Below, in pieces: positions 1-5,010 of a stretch of 6,952 nucleotides of DNA; the stretch's first letter is position 1, and every line of letters starts with the position of its first letter. This stretch comes from Nitriliruptorales bacterium (GTDB lineage Bacteria > Actinomycetota > Nitriliruptoria > Euzebyales > Egibacteraceae). The notes beneath the pieces were generated by a model that had not been told where the DNA came from, made no database searches, and saw only the letters and a list, made by a program, of their open reading frames with translations. Location: the NCBI GenBank assembly GCA_007119305.1, contig SKPY01000042.1:1-6952 (forward strand), written 5' to 3'. The position numbers and the translations under genes were made by a program.

Positions 1-23
1 CCCCCGGAGTCCGCAGCCTCCCA

Positions 24-731
24 TCAGTGCGGCCCGTTCGCGCCAACGCCCACGTCGACACGATCGCCGACGATGATCGCGCCCGGGGACACTACGTCAG
101 CGTAGACGGCGAGCAGTCCGTCACGTTCCTGGGCGAGCCGCGGCAGGAGCCGGTGTCGGGGATGCGTGCCGTCTTGAGCTACGTCAATGGTTCGGCAGCG
201 AGGCACTCGCCCGATCACGCGGAGGGTCACTGCCCGCCCGATCGTGACGTGGCGCCCCACCCACGCTTCCTCAATGAACGGCTCGTCGGTGCGTACCACC
301 AAGTTTGGCCGGAGTCGCCGCGCGTCGAGGTCGACGTCCCAGGCCTGCGCGCACCACGCGATCGTTGCCGTTCCGACAAGGGAGACCTGCCCGGCGTCTT
401 GGTGCGGGACGTCGCCCTCCGGTACCACAGTGACGGGTGCGCCCAGCGCCTGCCCGAGGTGCGCGTCAAGGGCCGGATCACCGACACGGTGAGCGCGCGA
501 TCCATCGCTTACCCGGATGTCGCCGCTTGCCTCGGTACGAGCGTGGAACTGCGTCATGGCATCCCGACGCCGTAATCGGCGGGTGTCCTTGCACGACGCG
601 AGCCGTCCGTCCCCGTCACGGACCGCAAACCAGCGGTCGCCGACCAGTCCGCGATCGTCGAGCACAACTCGTTCGAGGTTCTCGCCGCCCATGGACTTGA
701 CCGGGTAGCGGCGGATCTTGTCGAGGTGCAT
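24..731 (-). CDS. MOSC domain protein (MOSC_N + MOSC, YcbX/mARC-like)
   Basis: This 235-residue protein has an N-terminal MOSC_N beta-barrel region (about residues 3-50, with IRRYPVKSMGGE and the DRGLVGDRWFAV stretch) and a C-terminal MOSC domain (about 110-230, with RLRPNLVV, then RVPRCRTIDV and a closing VGDRVDV). Cys179 in RVPRCRT sits where MOSC proteins keep a conserved cysteine. MOSC domains are related to the C-terminus of molybdenum-cofactor sulfurase, and members such as YcbX and mARC bind molybdenum cofactor and reduce N-hydroxylated compounds; the substrate here cannot be read from sequence. I chose the ATG at 731 because homology begins there and a GGAGA ribosome site lies 9 bases upstream. 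The frame stays open to 959, but that extension is arginine-rich, low-complexity and unlike the family. It follows the hydrolase gene on the same strand after a 260-base gap containing a terminator-like hairpin, so it is probably transcribed separately. Family confident, function not. Confidence 0.88.
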   Translation of the reverse strand: MHLDKIRRYPVKSMGGENLERVVLDDRGLVGDRWFAVRDGDGRLASCKDTRRLRRRDAMTQFHARTEASGDIRVSDGSRAHRVGDPALDAHLGQALGAPVTVVPEGDVPHQDAGQVSLVGTATIAWCAQAWDVDLDARRLRPNLVVRTDEPFIEEAWVGRHVTIGRAVTLRVIGRVPRCRTIDVAQDGTHPRHRLLPRLAQERDGLLAVYADVVSPGAIIVGDRVDVGVGANGPH

Positions 732-734
732 GTT

Positions 735-746
735 CGGAGCTCTCCG
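735..746 (-). promoter_or_regulatory. RBS of the MOSC gene inside a short inverted repeat
   Basis: The ribosome site GGAGA (741-745, minus strand) is part of a small inverted repeat, CGGAG-CT-CTCCG. In RNA it could fold as a 4-bp stem with a 4-base loop, partly hiding the site. The short stem makes a real regulatory role uncertain. Confidence 0.3.
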
Positions 747-958
747 GGGTGGTGGACTCAGAGCTCGGCAGCGCGGCAGCCGTCGAACCGGCTCATGGGC
801 AGCGTCAGTTGCGATGGTATTCCGATCTGCGCCGGGACGGGCAGGCCCGTGTGAGCAGCAGATGGCCCGCGCATGGGTCGAGCGGTTCGCCTCGGCGGAC
901 ACGGTAGGCGGGCCGGCTGACCATGTCGCCCGGTCGCCGGCGTCGACGGCGTCGCGCA

Positions 959-984
959 CGAGGTCGACGTGGTCGTCGACCTCG
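959..984 (-). terminator. Terminator-like hairpin after the GDSL hydrolase gene
   Basis: A perfect 10-bp stem (959-968 pairing with 975-984, CGAGGTCGAC against GTCGACCTCG) with a 6-base loop begins 7 bases past the hydrolase stop codon on the minus strand. No T-run follows, which is common for hairpins in high-GC actinobacteria. The rest of the gap (732-958) shows no convincing gene. A TACCAT -10-like box for the MOSC gene is possible at 814-819 (minus), but no good -35 box accompanies it. Confidence 0.6.
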
Positions 985-991
985 AACGCCG

Positions 992-1858
992 CTACGAGGG
1001 GGACTGAACACGGGCCGTGAGCGCGTCGCTGACGAGGTCAGCGACCAGCGCGGCGGCGGTCTCGTTGAGGTGGATGTGGTCGGTCAGCAGCCGCAGCCCC
1101 TGCGCCGCCGAAATGGTGTTCCAGTCCTGACGGAGAAGCAGGCGTCTGGCGGCCGCAGCGAACATGGGGCCGTTCGATCCCGACCAGGCCGGCGCGCGGT
1201 GGTCGCGCGGGAGCAGTGCTGCCAGCCGCCGGTGCAGCGGCAGGCACGGGACGCGCCGCTGCTCGCAGCGCTCGCGCAGGACGGCGTTGTAGCGCTCGAC
1301 CCGTCGGTTCGGTTCGCTGTCGAGGGCCTCGCCGAGCACGGGCAGGTCGAGGACGACCAGGCGGGCGCGCGTCTCGGTCGCCAACCGGTCGAGGATCCGG
1401 GCGACGTTCTCGTCGTACCACTCGAGCGTGGGCCGCTCGGGCAGGCGCTGGTACCTCCGGTAGCGCGCCTCGTGTGCGGGACTGAGCGTTGCGAGGACGT
1501 CGTTCGAGCCGACCAGCAGCGTGACGACGTCCGGGTCACACGCGATCACCTCGTCGAGCCGCTGGCGGACGTTCCATGCGAGGTTGCCGTTGACCCCGGC
1601 GTTGACGAACTCGTAGCCATGCGGGCCGAGCCGGTCGGCGAGCATGCCCACCCAGTCCGCGCTGAACTGGCCGACCGTGAGGCTGTCGCCGACGCAGGCC
1701 ACGAGCGTCGACGTCTCGGGCCGGCGGCCCTCGGCGCTCACGCGCCGAGGCCGCCGCACCGTGGGATGCGCGCGGCGCCGCCGTATCCGCGTCGCGGCGA
1801 CGACAGCCGCGACGAGGAGCGCCACCGCCACCGTCGTCGACCGGCGGTTCCGCGTCAT
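992..1858 (-). CDS. Membrane-anchored SGNH/GDSL-family hydrolase
   Basis: This is a 288-residue SGNH hydrolase (lipase/esterase superfamily). Block I is CVGDSLTVG with nucleophile Ser59; block II is NAGVNGN (about 86-92); block III is VGSND with Asn119; block V is DHIH with Asp260 and His263. The full catalytic set is therefore present. Residues 7-23 form one hydrophobic segment followed by a very arginine-rich stretch (about 24-46), so it is probably an inner-membrane-anchored or secreted protein with its catalytic domain outside the cell; no lipobox is seen. The start at 1858 is supported by AGGAGG at 1865-1870, 6 bases upstream. The frame remains open far upstream, but that region is antisense to other genes. 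The substrate is unknown: lipids, acylated sugars and cell-wall esters are all possible. It is divergent from the CPBP gene and followed by a strong hairpin, so probably monocistronic. Confidence 0.9.
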   Translation of the reverse strand: MTRNRRSTTVAVALLVAAVVAATRIRRRRAHPTVRRPRRVSAEGRRPETSTLVACVGDSLTVGQFSADWVGMLADRLGPHGYEFVNAGVNGNLAWNVRQRLDEVIACDPDVVTLLVGSNDVLATLSPAHEARYRRYQRLPERPTLEWYDENVARILDRLATETRARLVVLDLPVLGEALDSEPNRRVERYNAVLRERCEQRRVPCLPLHRRLAALLPRDHRAPAWSGSNGPMFAAAARRLLLRQDWNTISAAQGLRLLTDHIHLNETAAALVADLVSDALTARVQSPS

Positions 1859-1935
1859 GGCCCCCCTCCTGGCGTCACCACCCGAGGCTCGGCGTCCAGG
1901 TGTGCTCGGCCGTGGATCTGAGGGTCCAGCGTAGG

Positions 1936-1955
1936 CGGTGCGTCGCGCTGCACCG
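1936..1955. promoter_or_regulatory. Inverted repeat in the divergent GDSL/CPBP promoter region
   Basis: Perfect 6-bp arms CGGTGC and GCACCG are separated by 8 bases, in the 177-base gap between two divergent genes. The location suits an operator controlling both directions, but arms this short occur often in GC-rich DNA and no clear -35/-10 pair was found. A second small palindrome, GCAC-GTT-GTGC, lies at 1995-2005. Confidence 0.2.
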
Positions 1956-2035
1956 ACGATCGGCGGGCGTTGGCGCCTCGCCACAGCCCTCGCCGCACGT
2001 TGTGCCCCAGGCGCGCGACGCTGAGGATGCGCCGC

Positions 2036-2881
2036 ATGGATGCCCGTGCGACCAGCCGAGGGCGCCTGCCCGTCCTGGCGTACTTCGCCCTCACGTTCGC
2101 GTGGACGTGGTCGCTGTGGTGGACCGCGGCGGCAGCCGCACGGTGGCTCCCCCAGCTTCCCGGGCCGGTGCTGTTCATGCTGTTCATGACGGGCGGGCTC
2201 GGGCCGCTCATGGGTGCAGCGTGGGTGGTGCGCCGCGGTGGCCCTGCCTACCGGCGCGACTTCCTTCGGCGCGTCTGGGACCCGCGGGGGATCCCCGCGG
2301 TCTGGTGGCTCGCGCTCGTCGCCCTGGCTGCGGCGCCCGCGGCGCTGGGCTCCGCCGTGGCCGGCGTGGCCGGAGCGCAGGCGTCCGTCCCCGACTACCG
2401 CGTCGGCGCGGTCGGCGCGGTGGTCGCGTTCGCGCTGGCGGCGGGTCTCGTCGAGGAACCAGGCTGGCGGGGCGCCGCGTCGGACGCCTGGCAGCAACGG
2501 GCACGTCCCGTGTGGGCGGCGCTGGGGATCGGGGCGCTGTGGGCCGCCTGGCACCTGCCCCTGTACTTCATCGAGGGCTCCTACCAGCACGGGCTCGGTC
2601 TCGGGTCCGTGCGCTTCTGGCTCACCAACCTCGTGCTCGTCCAGCTGGGCGTGCTCTACGTCTGGTTGGCCAACGGCGCCGGCGGCAGCATCCTGCTCGC
2701 CATCCTCGCCCACGCGGGCTTCAACGCTGCCGGGGAGCTCGTTCCACGCAGCACCACCGGCGACGTGGTCGCCTTCTGCGTCGTCACCACGGCGACCGTG
2801 GCCGTCATCGCAGCCACGAGAGGACGATTGCGTCTCGCCGTGGCCGGCCCACGCGGGCATCGACCGGACCGCTCCGGGTGA
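2036..2881 (+). CDS. CPBP family intramembrane glutamic endopeptidase (CAAX protease-like)
   Basis: This 281-residue polytopic membrane protein has the three motifs of the CPBP/Abi (CAAX prenyl protease 2-like) family: EEPGWRG with Glu140, Glu141 and Arg145; WAAWHLP with His173; and HAGFN with His226 and Asn230. Hydrophobic segments are visible at about 12-32, 43-63, 88-112, 123-139, 158-175, 195-212 and 244-260. Family members are intramembrane proteases; bacterial ones are linked to bacteriocin self-immunity, signalling or protein maturation, and no specific role can be read here. I chose the ATG at 2036 because a GAGGA site lies at 2024-2028 and the first membrane segment follows directly; in-frame ATGs at 1970 and 2027 would add only an arginine-rich leader. 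The last codons and stop lie within a 41-bp tandem duplication, so the polar tail (GPRGHRPDRSG) may have been altered by it. No bacteriocin or partner gene is adjacent. Confidence 0.88.
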   Translation: MDARATSRGRLPVLAYFALTFAWTWSLWWTAAAAARWLPQLPGPVLFMLFMTGGLGPLMGAAWVVRRGGPAYRRDFLRRVWDPRGIPAVWWLALVALAAAPAALGSAVAGVAGAQASVPDYRVGAVGAVVAFALAAGLVEEPGWRGAASDAWQQRARPVWAALGIGALWAAWHLPLYFIEGSYQHGLGLGSVRFWLTNLVLVQLGVLYVWLANGAGGSILLAILAHAGFNAAGELVPRSTTGDVVAFCVVTTATVAVIAATRGRLRLAVAGPRGHRPDRSG

Positions 2882-2942
2882 CACAGCGCTTGCGCAGGCG
2901 CCGACCGGACCGCTCCGCGTGACACAGCGCTTGCGCAGGCGC
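2861..2942. repeat. 41-bp tandem duplication, two copies, over the CPBP stop codon
   Basis: Two head-to-tail copies, 2861-2901 and 2902-2942, match at 40 of 41 positions; the only difference is G2877 against C2918. Each unit begins CGACCGGACCGCTCC, contains GTGACACAGCG and ends TTGCGCAGGCGC. Copy 1 supplies the last codons and TGA of the CPBP gene, and copy 2 repeats that sequence outside the gene. Each unit has two small self-complementary parts: CCGGA-N4-TCCGG (weakened by the substitution in copy 2) and GCGCTT-GCGC-AGGCGC, which forms a 6-bp stem with one G-U pair. The near identity suggests a recent duplication. Confidence 0.95.
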
Positions 2943-2968
2943 AGCCCCAGGTCAGCGGCCGCCGGCGG

Positions 2969-2990
2969 GCGCGGGCCTCGGTGCCCGCGC
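2969..2990 (+). terminator. Terminator-like GC hairpin after the CPBP gene
   Basis: A perfect 8-bp all-GC stem (GCGCGGGC at 2969-2976, GCCCGCGC at 2983-2990) encloses the loop CTCGGT. It lies between the CPBP gene and the SQR-like gene on the same strand, so it probably separates the two transcripts. There is no T-run. Confidence 0.5.
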
Positions 2991-2999
2991 GTGCGGTAC

Positions 3000-3042
3000 T
3001 TGCGCGCCGCCGTCCAGGCTGCGAGAACCCTGGGGTGCACCC
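3000..3042 (+). promoter_or_regulatory. Candidate promoter and operator of the SQR-like gene
   Basis: TTGCGC (3000-3005) lies 17 bases before GAGAAC (3023-3028), which is preceded by the extended -10 dinucleotide TG (3020-3021). Overlapping the -10 is ACCC-TG-GGGT (3027-3036), whose first nine bases, ACCCTGGGG, also occur in the inverted repeat of the dioxygenase promoter. A perfect palindrome, GGGTGCACCC, follows at 3033-3042, and AGGAGG at 3051-3056 is the ribosome site. The -10 is weak, so the promoter call is tentative; the palindrome and shared core are seen directly. Confidence 0.35.
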
Positions 3043-3061
3043 GACGCGCTAGGAGGCGGCA

Positions 3062-4213
3062 GTGGCACGCGTGGTGATCCTCGGTGGCGGCTTCGGCGGG
3101 CTGTCGGCGGCGACGCAGCTGCGGGGCCTGCTCGACCGCACTGACGAGGTCGTGCTCGTCGCCCGTGACGATGCGTTCGCGATGGGCTGGACGAAGCTGT
3201 GGGACCTCACCGGCATCCGGTCGCTGGCGGAGGGCAGCCGCAGCCTGCGCACGCTCGCAGACCGCGGCGTGCGCTTCGTGCAGGCCGAGGTGACGGCCAT
3301 CGACCCGCAGGCGTGCGCCGCGGACACGGCTGCCGGACGCTTCGAGGCCGACGCGCTCCTCGTCGCGCTCGGCGCCGGGGACCATCCCGACCACGTCAGC
3401 CAGCTCGACGGGCAATGCGCCCACAACCTGTACTCGTTCCAGGCGCTGCACGGCATGAAGGCGGCGCTCGAGCGGCTCACCGCGGGCAGGCTGCTGCTCG
3501 GCGTCATGGGGCAGCCCATCAAGTGCCCCCCGGCGCCGTTCGAGGCCGCGCTGGCGCTCGACGAGCACTTCCGGGCGCGCGGGTTGCGCGAGCACGTCGA
3601 GCTCGAGGTGGCCACACCGAGCCCGGGCGCGTTGCCGGTGGCAGGCCCCCAGGCGAGCCGGATGATCGCCGACGCCCTCGCCGAGCGCGGCATCGGGCTG
3701 CGGACCGAGCACCGGCTCGAACAGGTCGACACCGCCGCCCGCAGCGCCCGGTTCGACACCGGCGAGGTCGTCGAGTTCAGCCAGCTGTTCGCGATCCCGG
3801 CGAACGTGCCACCGCCGGTCGTGGCGGCCAGCGGGCTGGCCGGGGCGGGCGGCTGGATCGAGCCCGACCCGACCACCCTGCGCACGGCCTACGAGCGCGT
3901 GTACGCGGTCGGTGACTGCACCACCGTGCCGACGGCGACCGCGGCGCTGCCCAAGGCGGGGGTGTTCGCCGACGCCGAGGCCCGGGTGGCGGCCCGCAAC
4001 ATCGCGGCCGACCTCGGCTACGGCCAGCCGGCCGCCTTCGACGGGCACGGGCACTGCTTCCTCGAGTTCCCCGGCCGCAAGGTCGCGCGGGTCGGCGGCG
4101 ACTTCTTCGCGCAGCCGGAGCCCGCCGTCAGCCTGGACGCGCCGAGCGCCGAGGCCTTCGAGGCCAAGCTCGCGTTCGAGCGCGAGCGCCTCACCGCCTG
4201 GTTCGGGGGCTGA
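3062..4213 (+). CDS. SQR-like NAD(P)/FAD-dependent oxidoreductase (probable sulfide:quinone oxidoreductase family)
   Basis: This 383-residue flavoprotein of the sulfide:quinone oxidoreductase/flavocytochrome c sulfide dehydrogenase group opens with the dinucleotide-binding motif VVILGGGFGG (Gly8-Gly13). It carries KCPPAPFEAA with Cys155, the second FAD signature YAVGDCTT (Asp285), then LPKAGVFADAEA, and a C-terminal HCFLEFPG with Cys332. In SQRs a pair of cysteines in these regions holds the sulfur bridge that takes up sulfide; I infer Cys155 and Cys332 as that pair. The expected reaction is sulfide to persulfide or polysulfide with electrons passed to quinone. The length is shorter than many SQRs and no C-terminal membrane helix is obvious, so another electron acceptor is possible. 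The start is GTG at 3062, with AGGAGG 5 bases upstream. It converges on the rhodanese and persulfide dioxygenase genes, which supports a role in sulfide oxidation. The exact SQR class is unresolved. Confidence 0.85.
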   Translation: MARVVILGGGFGGLSAATQLRGLLDRTDEVVLVARDDAFAMGWTKLWDLTGIRSLAEGSRSLRTLADRGVRFVQAEVTAIDPQACAADTAAGRFEADALLVALGAGDHPDHVSQLDGQCAHNLYSFQALHGMKAALERLTAGRLLLGVMGQPIKCPPAPFEAALALDEHFRARGLREHVELEVATPSPGALPVAGPQASRMIADALAERGIGLRTEHRLEQVDTAARSARFDTGEVVEFSQLFAIPANVPPPVVAASGLAGAGGWIEPDPTTLRTAYERVYAVGDCTTVPTATAALPKAGVFADAEARVAARNIAADLGYGQPAAFDGHGHCFLEFPGRKVARVGGDFFAQPEPAVSLDAPSAEAFEAKLAFERERLTAWFGG

Positions 4214-4249
4214 GCCCGACACCTCGGCCCGAGCGCAGGTGCGTGGGCA

Positions 4250-4298
4250 CGGCGCGGCCACGGGGGGAGGGCCCGCGGCGCTGGCCCTCCCCGCGCCG
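4250..4298. terminator. Bidirectional terminator between convergent SQR-like and rhodanese genes
   Basis: An inner perfect 10-bp stem (GGGGAGGGCC at 4264-4273, GGCCCTCCCC at 4283-4292) can be extended by outer arms CGGCGCGG (4250-4257) and CCGCGCCG (4291-4298), although inner and outer arms share two bases. It fills the 119-base gap between two gene ends, the right place to stop transcription from both sides. No T-run is present on either strand. Confidence 0.6.
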
Positions 4299-4332
4299 CT
4301 GCCAGGCCAGGGGCCGGGCGCGGCTCAGCGCC

Positions 4333-4926
4333 TCAGCGCAGGCGCCCGAGCAGCACGTCGAGGTCGCAGCGCTCGGCGGTGCCGTTCCAGGGCATGCGGG
4401 CGAGCAGCATGCCCATGGCGCACGTGTTGGTCGCTGCGGCGACCACGAGTCCGGCGCCGACGAAGATCGACAGCGCGAGCGCGGGCGGCCACACGAGGCT
4501 GGTCACGGCGCCGATGAGCACGAGCAGGCCGGCGGTGAAGCGCACCTGGCGCTCGATGTCCCAGCGCTGGCGGCCGCGCACGACCTCCTGCGAGGTCTGG
4601 TTCCAGGCGAGCATGCCGCCCTCGAGGGGGCGGACCGCGGTCGCGCCGGCGCCCTCGAGCGCCTCGTGCGCCTGTCCGGCGCGCGCGCCTGAGCGGCACA
4701 CGAGCACGGCGGGTGCCGGCAGCTCGGCAGCGACGCGCGCCGGGTCCTGCTGGAGGGTGTCGAGGGGGATGTTGACCGCGCCGTCGATGTGCTCGGCCTC
4801 GAACTCGGCCGGGGTGCGCACGTCGACCAGGACGGGCGGCTGGTCCCCGGCGCGCAGGTCGGCGAGCGTCAGCGGGTCGACGCGGTCGGGCAGCGTGCGT
4901 GCCTGCGTACGGGTGTGGTCGGACAC
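4333..4926 (-). CDS. Membrane rhodanese: rhodanese domain + DUF2892 (YgaP-like)
   Basis: This 197-residue protein joins a rhodanese domain (about 17-113) to a DUF2892 membrane module (about 121-183). The rhodanese part has LVDVRTPAEF, HIDGAVNIPL, and the catalytic loop CRSGAR with Cys77, which should carry a persulfide. The DUF2892 part has two membrane segments (about 129-146 and 148-166) ending in NTCAMGMLL and MPWN, typical of the family. E. coli YgaP has the same layout and is a membrane sulfurtransferase, so sulfur transfer at the cytoplasmic face of the membrane is likely. The start is GTG at 4926, with AGGAGG (4935-4940) 8 bases upstream. It lies 84 bases downstream of the persulfide dioxygenase gene on the same strand, with a strong hairpin between them. 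I see no promoter of its own, so it is probably expressed by read-through from the dioxygenase transcript. Confidence 0.92.
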   Translation of the reverse strand: MSDHTRTQARTLPDRVDPLTLADLRAGDQPPVLVDVRTPAEFEAEHIDGAVNIPLDTLQQDPARVAAELPAPAVLVCRSGARAGQAHEALEGAGATAVRPLEGGMLAWNQTSQEVVRGRQRWDIERQVRFTAGLLVLIGAVTSLVWPPALALSIFVGAGLVVAAATNTCAMGMLLARMPWNGTAERCDLDVLLGRLR

Positions 4927-4970
4927 GGGTGGTACCTCCTCTGTGATGGTGCGGACAACAGGGCAACGCA

Positions 4971-4997
4971 GTGGCCGGGCGGGGGCCGCCCGGCCAC
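4971..4997 (-). terminator. Perfect 12-bp hairpin between the dioxygenase and rhodanese genes
   Basis: GTGGCCGGGCGG (4971-4982) pairs without mismatch with CCGCCCGGCCAC (4986-4997) around a GGG loop. On the minus strand it starts 13 bases after the dioxygenase stop codon and ends 44 bases before the GTG of the rhodanese gene. It lacks a T-run. It could be a partial terminator that lowers rhodanese expression, or a stem that stabilises the upstream mRNA. Confidence 0.65.
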
Positions 4998-5010
4998 GGG
5001 CTGCTAGGGA

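Noticed and set aside
732..959. N-terminal extension of the MOSC protein to 959
   Set aside because: The extra residues are Arg/Pro/Ala-rich and unlike MOSC_N. Family similarity and a ribosome site both point to the ATG at 731.
921..1007. Short plus-strand peptide ending VDVVVDLERRYEGD that looks protein-like
   Set aside because: It has no usable start and no ribosome site. Most of it is the 10-bp terminator inverted repeat at 959-984, which explains the repeated V/D residues. A decayed gene with shifts between frames was considered, but nothing recognisable precedes it.
1970..2035. Earlier starts for the CPBP protein at 1970 or 2027
   Set aside because: The GAGGA site at 2024-2028 fits the ATG at 2036, and the added residues are an arginine-rich leader unlike a membrane protein start.
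2861..2942. The 41-bp repeat as a CRISPR array or a phage attachment site
   Set aside because: The copies are directly adjacent with no spacer, there are only two, and no cas, integrase or tRNA gene is near.
1859..4261. Very long minus-strand open frame continuing upstream of the GDSL hydrolase across the CPBP and SQR-like genes
   Set aside because: It is antisense to two well-supported genes, has low-complexity Arg/Pro/Ala composition and no domain. It stays open because of the high GC content. Only 992-1858 is kept.
4926..4945. GGTACC palindrome next to the rhodanese gene start as a third copy of the sulfur operator
   Set aside because: It lacks the ACCCTGGGG core and overlaps the ribosome site AGGAGG. 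The 6-bp palindrome is probably coincidental.
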